From RHKX01 sp963743875 (GTDB taxonomy: Bacteria > Actinomycetota > Thermoleophilia > Solirubrobacterales > 70-9), in assembly GCA_963743875.1 (NCBI GenBank), contig CAVURM010000001.1, positions 496,001-560,000 of the forward strand: 64,000 bases of DNA. Direction: 5' to 3'. Of the stretch, positions 48,604 through 57,108 are shown piece after piece (position 1 is the first letter of the stretch; every line of letters starts with the position of its first letter). The position numbers and the translations under genes were made by a program. Under the pieces are notes generated by a model that searched no databases, was not told the origin of the DNA, and saw nothing but the letters and a program-made list of their open reading frames with translations.

Positions 48604-50001
48604 ATGGGCTCTGGGAGGAGCAACGAGGAGCAGCCCGAGACCCGCGCGCACGCGATGCGCATGGTCATCGCGACGGCAGCCATCGCCGGGCTCGGCGGCC
48701 TGCTGTTCGGTTACGACACGGGCGTGATCGCCAGCGCGCTGCTGTTCATCGAACCCGACTTCGGGCTCTCCAGCTTTGGATCGGGCCTCGTCGTCGCCGC
48801 GGTCCCCATCGGTGCCGTCGCCGGTGCCGCCTTCGCCGGCCGCCTCTCCGACCAGTACGGCCGCCGAATCCTGATCATCGGGTCGGCGGTCGTCTTCATC
48901 GTCGGCTCGCTGGCCAGCGCCGCCGCCGATGCAGAGGCGGTCCTGGTCATCGCTCGAGTGGTCATCGGTGTCGCGATCGGACTGGCATCCGCCACCGCCC
49001 CGGTGTACATCTCCGAGGTCTCGCCACCGGACATCCGCGGCCGCCTGGTCACCTTCTTCCAGCTCGCCGTGACGATCGGAATCGTCGTCGCCTACGCGGT
49101 CGGCCTGATCTTCGATTCCAGCGGCGACTGGCGCATGATGCTCGGCCTCGGCGCCGTCCCCGCGGTCTTCCTGCTGGTCGGGATGCTGAAGATGCCGCAG
49201 AGTCCGCGCTGGCTCGTGATGGCCGGCCGCGGCTACGAGGCCAAGGCGGTCCTGGAGACGATCCGCGAGGACGATCCCGCCCTGATCGACGCGGAGCTCG
49301 ACGAGATCGCCGACAGCATCGTCGAGGAGCCGGGCGGCTGGAAGGACCTGATGCATCCGGTCGTCAGGGCCGCACTGGTCGTCGGCGTCGGCCTGGCGAT
49401 CCTGCAGCAGGTCTCGGGCATCAACACCGTCATCTACTTCGCGCCGACGATCGTCCAATACACGGGAGTCGACTCGTCCTCGGCCGCGATCCTCGCCTCC
49501 GTCGCCGTCGGCATCGTCAACGTCGGGATGACCCTGGTCGCGATCCGGCTCCTCGATCGCGCCGGGCGCCGGCCGCTGTTGCTCTGGGGCAGCGCCATGA
49601 TGGCCGTGGCGCTGACGTGTCTGGCGCTGGTCTTCGTCATCGGCGCCGGCAGCACCGTGGGCTCGATGGTCGCGATCGGCAGCCTGATGCTCTACGTCGG
49701 CGCCTTCGCGATCGGCCTCGGCCCGATCTTCTGGCTGATGAACTCCGAGATCTATCCGCTGCGGGTGCGCAGCAAGGCGGCCGCCGTCGGCACGATGGCG
49801 AACTGGTTCTTCAACTTCCTGGTCTCGCTGACATTCCTGCTGCTGATCGACGCCCTCGGGACCGGCGGCGCGTTCTTCTTCTACGCCGGAATCTGCGTGC
49901 TGACGTTCTTCTTCTGCATGCGCCTGGTCCCGGAGACGAAGGGCAAGCATCTCGAGGACATCCAGGCCATCTTTCGCAAGCGCGTCGAGGGTGGAGCCTA
50001 G
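48604..50001 (+). CDS. Sugar porter (MFS family)
   Basis: 465 aa, twelve predicted membrane helices. Sugar-porter motifs: GGLLFGYDTGVIASALLFI in helix 1, GRLSDQYGRRILII (loop 2-3), PVYISEVSPPDIRGRLV, PQSPRWLVMAGR (after helix 6), QQVSGINTVIYFAP (helix 7), RAGRRPLLL and VPETKGKHLEDIQ at the end. A proton-coupled hexose or pentose importer by family. No binding-site upstream; leaderless -10 box instead. Confidence 0.92.
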   Translation: MGSGRSNEEQPETRAHAMRMVIATAAIAGLGGLLFGYDTGVIASALLFIEPDFGLSSFGSGLVVAAVPIGAVAGAAFAGRLSDQYGRRILIIGSAVVFIVGSLASAAADAEAVLVIARVVIGVAIGLASATAPVYISEVSPPDIRGRLVTFFQLAVTIGIVVAYAVGLIFDSSGDWRMMLGLGAVPAVFLLVGMLKMPQSPRWLVMAGRGYEAKAVLETIREDDPALIDAELDEIADSIVEEPGGWKDLMHPVVRAALVVGVGLAILQQVSGINTVIYFAPTIVQYTGVDSSSAAILASVAVGIVNVGMTLVAIRLLDRAGRRPLLLWGSAMMAVALTCLALVFVIGAGSTVGSMVAIGSLMLYVGAFAIGLGPIFWLMNSEIYPLRVRSKAAAVGTMANWFFNFLVSLTFLLLIDALGTGGAFFFYAGICVLTFFFCMRLVPETKGKHLEDIQAIFRKRVEGGA

Positions 50002-50090
50002 CCCTGGAGCGTTCACCCCTTCGGGGTGACCCACGAAACGCCATGAATCGCGATCCTGCAACCGTGGAGATCGGCCCCGGAGGGAAGCAA

Positions 50091-50221
50091 ATGAGTCCGA
50101 CCTAAAGGAGCCCCTCGGAATCCTGCTGATCTCCGGACTCCTGATCGCGGGCATCGTTGCCCTGAGGCATCAGACCATGAAGGAGTTCCCGGCCTCAGAG
50201 CAGCCCACCAAGGCCGCCTGA
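50091..50221 (+). pseudogene. Small single-helix membrane protein, apparently frameshifted
   Basis: ATG at 50091 has the strongest binding site nearby (GGAGGG, six bases ahead) but stops after four codons at TAA 50103. The frame one base over reads DLKEPLGILLISGLLIAGIV followed by ALRHQTMKEFPASEQPTKAA and TGA at 50221, a plausible 40-residue protein with one helix, yet has no start of its own. One missing base near 50096-50099 would join them. Confidence 0.45.
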
Positions 50222-50234
50222 CGCCGACAGCTCC

Positions 50235-51626
50235 CTACTGCACGTATTGGCCGTGGAAGCTGAAGGGGATGTGGTGGGGAACTCGAGCCCGGCCCGCCTC
50301 GGCGAGCGTGCCCGCGTCCAGGACGAGCAGAAACGACGTCTCGGCATCGGTGTCGAGGACGATCGAGAGCAGGACGCCGTCGTTCTCAGCGGAGCCGGCC
50401 GGATCGGCGACGAAGACGGGCTCGCCGGGAAAGCATCCCGGCTCCATCCAGACCGCGCTCGTGCGTTGCTCCAGATCCGCGGCGACGATGCGGTCGAAGT
50501 AGCCGGTCCCGTCGGTGCCGGCCCCCCAGACGTAGCGGTACGGACGCTCGTTGCTCCGCGGGTAGTTGATCCGCGGCAGATCGAGCGGCTCCTCGATCAG
50601 GCGCTCGGACTCGACGGTGCCGGCATCGGGTGAGATCGTGAACCTGCTCAGCGCGGGTGCCGGAATCCTCGCGCCGTTGCGGAGGTTGCCGAGGTAGAGG
50701 CTCTCGACGATCTCGGCATCGTCAAAGGTGCAGATGTCGGCGACGACGCGGCCATCATCGGTCTCGTAGGCGTTGACGTGATGGAAGCCGAAGCAGGCGT
50801 CTGAAGGGAACGGGCCCTTGGCCTCTCCGCTCGAGCGGTCGATCAGCGTGAAACGGGTGTCGAGCTCGGGCTTCCACCGATAGTTCTCGATGTACGGCCT
50901 CCCCGAGAACGCCAATGCCAGCGGATTGACGACGTAGGGGAACTCAGCCAGCACGATCCAGTTCTCGGTCAACCCGAAGGAGTGCATGTAGGCCGGCTCC
51001 TTCGTCGGCGTGGACGACACGACCCTGGCGTCGTCCCCGGATGAGTCCGGCGCGAGCAGGAAGAACCGGTACTGGTTGCGAGGACCGAGTTTCGCCGCGT
51101 AGTTGAGCATGCCGCCGGTGGCCCGATCGAGGTGCGGATGGGCGGTCGTCAGCATCCCCGGCACCTCCCAGGCAACGCCGGCCGCCGCCAGTGTGTCGGG
51201 GTCGAACTGAACCGGGATCGGAGTTTCGGTCATCGCAACAAACCGCTCCCCGAGCTTGATCAGATTGACGTTGCCGTTGTCGGAGAACTTGGGCTGGAAC
51301 ATCGACATCGCTCGCTTGAACAGCGATCGACAGGGATCGGTTGCGAACTCCGAGTAGGTGATCTCGCCGGTCTCCTCGGCCGCGCGGTAGGCCTTTCCCT
51401 CGAGGAAGCGATTGGCGTAGGAGACGCTGCCGTCGTCGAAGGCGAAGCGGTGAAGCATGGCGAAGCCGTCGAACCAGTGGTTCATGCTGCGCTCGCCGAC
51501 CTCGAACTTCGCCGGACCCGTCCGCATCAGCGAGCCGCTCAGCCACCCAGGTATCTCCCCCTCCACGGGTAGGGAGTCGACTCGGGTCTCGTCGGCGAGC
51601 GTCTCGAAGCCAAGTGCAAGTCCCAT
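50235..51626 (-). CDS. Carotenoid cleavage oxygenase (RPE65 family)
   Basis: 463 aa seven-bladed propeller with an Fe(II) held by four His: HPH in TTAHPHLD, His in AYMHSFGLTENW, His in CFGFHHVNAYE and the last in FSFHGQY. Cleaves carotenoid or stilbene-type double bonds; no carotenoid genes are near. ATG at 51626 chosen because GAGGGAG sits six bases upstream; ATG at 51632 would leave no spacing. Convergent with the small membrane fragment at 50.1 kb. Confidence 0.92.
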   Translation of the reverse strand: MGLALGFETLADETRVDSLPVEGEIPGWLSGSLMRTGPAKFEVGERSMNHWFDGFAMLHRFAFDDGSVSYANRFLEGKAYRAAEETGEITYSEFATDPCRSLFKRAMSMFQPKFSDNGNVNLIKLGERFVAMTETPIPVQFDPDTLAAAGVAWEVPGMLTTAHPHLDRATGGMLNYAAKLGPRNQYRFFLLAPDSSGDDARVVSSTPTKEPAYMHSFGLTENWIVLAEFPYVVNPLALAFSGRPYIENYRWKPELDTRFTLIDRSSGEAKGPFPSDACFGFHHVNAYETDDGRVVADICTFDDAEIVESLYLGNLRNGARIPAPALSRFTISPDAGTVESERLIEEPLDLPRINYPRSNERPYRYVWGAGTDGTGYFDRIVAADLEQRTSAVWMEPGCFPGEPVFVADPAGSAENDGVLLSIVLDTDAETSFLLVLDAGTLAEAGRARVPHHIPFSFHGQYVQ

Positions 51627-51672
51627 GAACATCTCCCTCGATGGTTCGGCGCAAGCGATGCCGGATCAACTG

Positions 51673-51678
51673 TAGCTT
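51673..51678 (+). promoter_or_regulatory. Leaderless -10 box of the small membrane gene
   Basis: TAGCTT, seven bases, then GTG at 51686. Confidence 0.45.
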
Positions 51679-51685
51679 CCCCACC

Positions 51686-51949
51686 GTGGAGCAGTTCATC
51701 CAGATCATCGGCGCCGTCTTGATCCTCGTCGCGTTCGCCGCGGCTCAGTTCGACCGGCTCGACCAGCACTCGATCACCTATCTCGTCCTGAATCTGGTCG
51801 GCGCAATGATTCTCGCCTCGTTGGCGGCGATCGAACGGCAGTACGGATTCCTGCTCCTGGAGGGAGTCTGGACCCTGGTCTCAGGGTGGGCGCTCGTCGG
51901 GCAGTTGCGGGGTCGGCGGAAGCCTAAGGTCGATGCAGAGCCCGCCTAG
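51686..51949 (+). CDS. Small membrane protein (CBU_0592-like)
   Basis: 87 aa with three hydrophobic helices. QIIGAVLILVAFAAAQF, then YLVLNLVGAMILASLAAIER and GFLLLEGVWTLVSGWALVG follow the pattern of the CBU_0592-like domain, function unknown. GTG at 51686 replaces an earlier in-frame start because of the -10 box placement. Its stop overlaps the convergent esterase stop by four bases. Confidence 0.7.
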   Translation: MEQFIQIIGAVLILVAFAAAQFDRLDQHSITYLVLNLVGAMILASLAAIERQYGFLLLEGVWTLVSGWALVGQLRGRRKPKVDAEPA

Positions 51950-53151
51950 CGCTTGCGCTTGACGATTCGGAACTCAGCCTTCGCCACGGGTCCCCGGTCG
52001 GCGTTGGACGCGATCGCGCGAACCCGGAACGTGTGCCCGCCCTTCCCCACCTCGTACCTGGCCGGAGAGGAACAGGGCTTGAATCCGTCGCCGTCCAGTC
52101 GGCATTCGTAGCTCGCTGCCGCCGTCGCCGCCTCGAAGCGGAACCGGACCTTCACCTTCGCCCGCTTCCCGGCCTTGAACTTCTTCGGCACCTTGCCGAT
52201 CTCCACCCTCGACGTCTGCGACGCATCGACCATGCGGGCGAAGAAGCTCATGATCGCCTCGGTCTCGCCGGCGGTGTCGGTGGCGGATCCGACCGCTCCG
52301 TTGATCCCGTTGTGGTCATAGGGAGCAAGAAAGGCGGAGGTCATCGGATCCTGCCCGAGTGCGGCTGCCATTTCGCGGGTGTTCTGAACTCGCCCCGGAG
52401 CCGCGGCCTGGGTCACGAGCAGGAACTCGGGGTCCTCGGGAGTCGCGAAGTTGATCGGCGAGGCCTGGCCCCACGAGTCGTCGGTCGCGTCCTCCGCCGG
52501 AGTGGCGAACGCGTTGTAGAACAGGGCTTTGGCCTGGGCCGACCCGTTCGCGATCCGCTCTGAGACGTCGAAGGCATCGGTGTCGAGCGGAACGGTGCCG
52601 ATCAGGTGACGTGGATCCATCCCGTAGGTCTCCACGAAGCTCGGGTCGGTCGAGACGAGCGAGACAAGATGGGCGCCGGCAGAGTGGCCGATCAGCAGAA
52701 TCCGGCTCGGGTCCCCCCCGTACGGCGCGATGTTGCGCTCGATCCACGCCAGGGACTCCCCGACGTCGGCGGGATGATCGGGAAAGCGGATCCGATCAGC
52801 CGGATAACTCGCCTCGATCGGATCCGGTGAGAGGCGGTAATTGACGCTCGCGAAGACGTAGCCGGCATCGGTGAAGAGTTCGATCTTCTTGGCGAGCTGG
52901 TTGGACTTGTCCCCGGCCCGCCAGCCACCGCCGTGGACGTAGACGACGACCGGCCGCGAGTCCGCTGCGTCGGTGCCGTCCGGCGTGTAGAGATCGAGCT
53001 GGTTGAGCGAGGGCGGGGCCGGCGCCGGGGAGCCGTCGAGGTCGTAGGCGATGCCGAGATGCGGCGTCGCCGCTGCGGCGACCGCCGGGATCGCCAGGAT
53101 GACTCCGGCCGCCGCCAGCAGCCCGATTGCTCTGCGGGGAAACGCTGCCAT
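51946..53151 (-). CDS. Secreted alpha/beta-hydrolase with C-terminal cysteine-repeat domain
   Basis: 401 aa. Signal peptide 1-28. Hydrolase core with oxyanion motif HGGGW (about 75), nucleophile elbow GHSAGAHL, and an acid/His pair later (DHNGIN region). After residue 300 a basic linker (KKFKAGKRAKVKVRFRFE) leads to a beta domain YECRLDGDGFKPCSSPARYE, whose paired Cys and GGHTFRVRA end are common on exported proteins of Thermoleophilia. Kynurenine-formamidase/BD-FAE-like esterase; substrate unknown. Confidence 0.85.
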   Translation of the reverse strand: MAAFPRRAIGLLAAAGVILAIPAVAAAATPHLGIAYDLDGSPAPAPPSLNQLDLYTPDGTDAADSRPVVVYVHGGGWRAGDKSNQLAKKIELFTDAGYVFASVNYRLSPDPIEASYPADRIRFPDHPADVGESLAWIERNIAPYGGDPSRILLIGHSAGAHLVSLVSTDPSFVETYGMDPRHLIGTVPLDTDAFDVSERIANGSAQAKALFYNAFATPAEDATDDSWGQASPINFATPEDPEFLLVTQAAAPGRVQNTREMAAALGQDPMTSAFLAPYDHNGINGAVGSATDTAGETEAIMSFFARMVDASQTSRVEIGKVPKKFKAGKRAKVKVRFRFEAATAAASYECRLDGDGFKPCSSPARYEVGKGGHTFRVRAIASNADRGPVAKAEFRIVKRKR

Positions 53152-53269
53152 CTCGGGACATCAAACACGACGAGTCCGCAATCGACTCGGCACCGTCTTG
53201 CCGACCGGGTCCCGTCGCGGGCGGCGGCGAAGCAAACCGGGCTCCCATCTGGCAGGCTGCGGGCCGCGG

Positions 53270-53464
53270 ATGACCGAACTCAGCGAAAACGCGAAGCTCG
53301 CGCTCGAGAGCCTGGAGACCAAGCCGGCCCTCAACACCCCGGCCCTGATCGCCCAGAACGAGGGCATCGAGAGGTCCGAGGCCGAGGCGGGGCTCGCCGA
53401 GCTCAAGGCAGCCGGGGTGGTCAAGCAATCGGTCATGGGCTGGAAGCTCATCAAGCCCGCCTGA
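53270..53464 (+). CDS. Small helical protein, possible winged helix
   Basis: 64 aa: TELSENAKLALESLETKPAL followed by NTPALIAQNEGIERSEAEAG and GVVKQSVMGWKLIKPA. The pattern (three helices then a hairpin) resembles a miniature winged-helix DNA-binding fold. ATG at 53270. A CAGGCT box is 12 bases upstream. Divergent from the esterase. Confidence 0.6.
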   Translation: MTELSENAKLALESLETKPALNTPALIAQNEGIERSEAEAGLAELKAAGVVKQSVMGWKLIKPA

Positions 53465-53517
53465 GGACCAGCGGGTGAGCGGGACCGCGGCCTCGGCTCC
53501 CGCCACCGATCCCGGTC

Positions 53518-54420
53518 TCAGGACCGACCCGATGCCGTGTCGGCCGGAATGTCGGTCCTCCGAGGCCTGCGGGCCGAACGCGGCGTGATCAGGACCGGGC
53601 AGCTCGCACCGTGCATGACCTTGCTCGAGACTCCGCCGAGAAAGACGCGCCGGAGGGGGCCGTAACCGCGGGATCCGAGCACCAGGAGATCGAGCTCGCC
53701 GCTGCGGCTCCGTAGAACCTCGGCGGGGTCGCCGTCCAGGACCTCGCCGCTGCACTCCGACTCCGGCAGGAGGCCGGCGGACATCTTCGAGATCTCCGCG
53801 TCGAGCTGTTCGTGGACGAAGGTCAGATAGCGGGACGACGTTCCCCACGCAAGACCGGTGAGCACCTCGATGGGCTCCGAAGCTACCGCGATCAACTGCA
53901 GGGTCGCACCGGTCGCGATTGCGGCTTCGGCGGCGATGCGCGTCGCCTCCATCGATTCCTCCTCCCCGTCGAAGCCGACGCCGATTCGCCCGAACCCCGA
54001 TTGCCCCCTCGCCGCGAACCCCTTCGGCGCTACCGCGACTGCGCATGGGGAGCCGGCGAGCAATCGATCCGCGACGCTGCCCGCAACCACCTTCCCGACC
54101 TCCCCCCGGTGGGTGGACCCGATCACGAGCAGGTCGGCGGAAACCCTGTCGGAGATCAACCCGAGGCACTCCGGCACGGAACCCGACATCGTCTCCCTCC
54201 GAAAATCTTGGTCGCCGAGGTCGACAGCGGCCTCCGCGAGCGTGTCTCGGAGGTAGGCGGCGCGCTCCTCGCCCGCCGCCGGCGCCCCGACGAACACATG
54301 GAACTCATCGATCACGACAACGACGAGGGTCCCGTCGAACCCCTGAGCAAACAGGGAACCCAGGGCGAGGGCATCTCGTGATTCGTCGCTGCCGTCGTAG
54401 CCGACCACAATCGTTTTCAT
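53518..54420 (-). CDS. Tandem universal stress protein (UspA x2)
   Basis: 300 aa with two Usp folds. First: KTIVVGYDGSDESRDALALG and LLVIGSTHRGEVGKVVAGSV; second: RIGVGFDGEEESMEATRIAA and LLVLGSRGYGPLRRVFLGGVSS with the G-2x-G-9x-G(S/T) ATP-binding signature. Tandem Usps are a feature of mycobacterial low-oxygen regulons. ATG at 54420 with AGGTGG further upstream. Divergent from cydAB across a 229-base intergenic region. Confidence 0.9.
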   Translation of the reverse strand: MKTIVVGYDGSDESRDALALGSLFAQGFDGTLVVVVIDEFHVFVGAPAAGEERAAYLRDTLAEAAVDLGDQDFRRETMSGSVPECLGLISDRVSADLLVIGSTHRGEVGKVVAGSVADRLLAGSPCAVAVAPKGFAARGQSGFGRIGVGFDGEEESMEATRIAAEAAIATGATLQLIAVASEPIEVLTGLAWGTSSRYLTFVHEQLDAEISKMSAGLLPESECSGEVLDGDPAEVLRSRSGELDLLVLGSRGYGPLRRVFLGGVSSKVMHGASCPVLITPRSARRPRRTDIPADTASGRS

Positions 54421-54516
54421 CGAGTCGGGCCACCTCCGCGTAGCCACCTTATGCCTGATGCCATCGTGCCTCACGGCCATCGCCTTCAGGCCTTCCGGTC
54501 TTCCGGATCCGTCGAG

Positions 54517-54548
54517 GTAAACGGTAGGGGCCGGAGATCCCGGTTTAC
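54517..54548. promoter_or_regulatory. Inverted repeat in the usp-cydA intergenic region
   Basis: GTAAAC (54517-54522) and GTTTAC (54543-54548), 20 bases apart, enclosing GGGG...CCC. A possible operator shared by the divergent usp and cydA genes. The inner GGGGCC/GATCCC half-sites are only weakly like a DosR box. Confidence 0.35.
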
Positions 54549-54649
54549 TCCGCTGCGACACAGCAGCCCCGCTCGGTACTGACCACTCACAGTGATCCGG
54601 GCTCGGTCCCGATGTCCGGCGTCTGCGGCGGGCAATATCGTCCCCGCCA

Positions 54650-56047
54650 GTGAACACCCTCGAGCTCGCCCGCTGGCAATTCGGCATCACGACCGTCTAC
54701 CACTTCCTCTTCGTCCCGGTGACGATCGGTTTGGCGTTCTTCGTCGCCTACTGCCAGACCCGTTGGTACCGATCAGGAGACGAGCACTGGCTTCGAGCGA
54801 CGAAGTTCTGGGGCAAGCTGATGCTGATCTCGTTCGCGCTCGGAGTCGTGACCGGGATCGTTCAGGAGTTTCAGTTCGGCATGAACTGGTCGAATTACTC
54901 ACGCTTCGTCGGCGACATCTTCGGCGCACCACTGGCGATGGAGGGATTGGCCGCGTTCTTCGTCGAGTCGACCTTCCTCGGGCTGTGGATCTTCGGCTGG
55001 GGTCGCCTGAGCAAGCGAACCCACCTGTTCTGCATCTGGGCCGTGTCCGCTTCGACGGCGCTTTCGGCCTTCTTCATCCTCGCCGCCAACTCGTGGATGC
55101 AGCACCCGGTCGGATACGAGATGGTCGGCGGTAAACCCGAGCTGACCTCGATCTTCGCCGTGTTGGGCAACAGCACGGCCATCTATGCCTTCGTTCACAC
55201 CCTCCTGGCGGCGCTGATCACTGCATCGATGCTCGTGATCGCGATCTCCGCCTGGCACCTGCTGCGGGGGAGCGAGACCAAGGTCTTCGGCTCCTCGATC
55301 CGCGGAGCCCTGCCGATGCTCGCCGTGGCCGCGGTGGTCACCGTCATCGTGGGCCACTTCAACGGCGTGTTGATGAGCGAGCAGCAGCCGATGAAGATGG
55401 CGGCCGCGGACGCGGTCTTCGAGACCAAGGACGGGGCCGGGCTGTCGCTGTTCGCCACCGGCGATTTCAAGTCGAACCCCGAGGGACTGAACCGGAACAT
55501 CGAGATTCCGAACCTCCTCTCCTTCATCTCGACCGGCTACCCCCGAGGTGAGATCCAGGGCGTCAACAATCTCAACGCCGAGTACCAGGCGAAGTACGGT
55601 CCCGGCGAGTACGCGCCGATCATCGCGATCGCATACTGGTCCTGGCGGGTGATGCTCGGCATCGGGATGCTCGCCGCGGTGCTCGGACTCGCCGGATGGT
55701 GGCTGGCGCGAAAGGGAAGGATCGAATCTTCGAAGCGCTACCTGCAGGTGATGGTCTTCGCCGCCGCGCTGCCGTTTCTCGCCAACACCGCGGGATGGGT
55801 GTTCACGGAGATGGGGCGCCAGCCGTGGGTCGTGTTCGGCATGCTGAAGACCTCTGACGCAGGCTCGCCCTCGGTCGGTACCGCGGAGGTTCTGATCACC
55901 CTGGTCGGCTTCACCCTCCTATACGCGGTCATGGCCGTGATCGCAGGACGGATATTCCTTCACAAGGCCCGGATCGGGCCTGACCCGGAAGGCTCGGGCG
56001 ACGAGGATCCCGACTCCAAGCGCGACGACCTCGCACTGGCGTACTGA
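54650..56047 (+). CDS. cydA: Cytochrome bd oxidase subunit I
   Basis: 465 aa, nine helices. Heme ligands His near 18 (YHFLFVPVTIG region), His about 185 (FVHTLLAA) and Met about 340-390 region; the quinol loop is the short type (PMKMAAADAVFETKDG, then GEIQGVN). GRQPWVVFGMLKTSDA is the standard end of the core. Quinol oxidation with high oxygen affinity. GTG at 54650, overlapping nothing upstream; cydB follows with a one-base TGATG overlap. Confidence 0.94.
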   Translation: MNTLELARWQFGITTVYHFLFVPVTIGLAFFVAYCQTRWYRSGDEHWLRATKFWGKLMLISFALGVVTGIVQEFQFGMNWSNYSRFVGDIFGAPLAMEGLAAFFVESTFLGLWIFGWGRLSKRTHLFCIWAVSASTALSAFFILAANSWMQHPVGYEMVGGKPELTSIFAVLGNSTAIYAFVHTLLAALITASMLVIAISAWHLLRGSETKVFGSSIRGALPMLAVAAVVTVIVGHFNGVLMSEQQPMKMAAADAVFETKDGAGLSLFATGDFKSNPEGLNRNIEIPNLLSFISTGYPRGEIQGVNNLNAEYQAKYGPGEYAPIIAIAYWSWRVMLGIGMLAAVLGLAGWWLARKGRIESSKRYLQVMVFAAALPFLANTAGWVFTEMGRQPWVVFGMLKTSDAGSPSVGTAEVLITLVGFTLLYAVMAVIAGRIFLHKARIGPDPEGSGDEDPDSKRDDLALAY

Positions 56048-57108
56048 TGGAAGACGTCACCTTTCTCCAAGGCCTCTGGTTCGTATTGATCGGGGTGCTG
56101 TGGATCGGCTACTTCGTCCTCGAGGGCTTCGACTTCGGGGTCGGGATGCTACTTCGCGTCGTGGCTCGCGACGACCGCGAACGGCGAGCCGTGATCCACA
56201 CGATCGGCCCCGTCTGGGACGGTAACGAGGTCTGGCTGCTCGTCGCCGGCGGAGCCACGTTCGCCGCCTTCCCCGAGTGGTACGCAACCCTCTTTTCGGG
56301 GTTCTACCTGGCCCTCTTTTTGATCCTCGCGGCGCTGATCGTCCGTGGGATGTTCTTCGAGCTCTGGGGCAAGCGCGAGGACTCCACCTGGCGTCGGCGC
56401 TGGGAGGTGGCGTTCGCCGTCAGCAGCTTCCTCCCGGCGCTCCTCTGGGGCGTCGGCTGGGCCAACATCGTCGGCGGGTCGCCGATCGACGGGGACGCGG
56501 AGTTCACGGGCACGCTCTTCAGCCTCCTGACCCCCTACGCCCTGCTCGGCGGACTCACGACCCTGACGCTGTTCCTCGCTCATGGCGCGAGCTTCCTCGC
56601 CCTGCGCACCAAGGGGGAGATCGAAGGCCGCTCACGAGAGATCGCCGGCCGCACCCTCCCGGTGGCGGCGCTGTGCGTGGCCGCCTTCATGGTCTGGACG
56701 GTCATCCGGCAGACCGACAGCGGCGGCATCGAGGTCGTCTCGGCAGTTCTCGCGGGCCTCGCAATTGCCTCCGTGATCGCCTCGGCGGTTCTCGCCTCAA
56801 GTGGTCCCGGACGGGCCTTCGCCGCCACCTCGCTCGGGATCGTCTTCCTCTTCTCGTCCCTCTTCGCCGACCTCTTCCCCAACGCCATGGTCTCCAGCAC
56901 GAGCTCGTCGTTCGACCTCACCCTGAGCGCCGCGTCCTCGTCGGACTACACGCTCACGGTGATGACGGTCGTCGCCGTTGCGCTCGTTCCCCTGGTCCTC
57001 CTCTACCAGGGCTGGACCTACTGGGTGTTCCGCGCCAGGCTCGGGGCGGAGGACTTCGACGACGTTTCGAACCCGCTTGATCTGATCGAGCGCCGATCAG
57101 GAACGTGA
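56047..57108 (+). CDS. cydB: Cytochrome bd oxidase subunit II
   Basis: 353 aa, eight to nine helices. FVLEGFDFGVGMLLRVVARD, GPVWDGNEVWLLVAGGATFAA and FPEWYATLFSGFYLALFLIL are the conserved N-terminal signature; FLAHGASFLALRTKGE in the middle. No cydCD genes follow in the window. Ends 12 bases inside the convergent kinase gene. Confidence 0.94.
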   Translation: MEDVTFLQGLWFVLIGVLWIGYFVLEGFDFGVGMLLRVVARDDRERRAVIHTIGPVWDGNEVWLLVAGGATFAAFPEWYATLFSGFYLALFLILAALIVRGMFFELWGKREDSTWRRRWEVAFAVSSFLPALLWGVGWANIVGGSPIDGDAEFTGTLFSLLTPYALLGGLTTLTLFLAHGASFLALRTKGEIEGRSREIAGRTLPVAALCVAAFMVWTVIRQTDSGGIEVVSAVLAGLAIASVIASAVLASSGPGRAFAATSLGIVFLFSSLFADLFPNAMVSSTSSSFDLTLSAASSSDYTLTVMTVVAVALVPLVLLYQGWTYWVFRARLGAEDFDDVSNPLDLIERRSGT

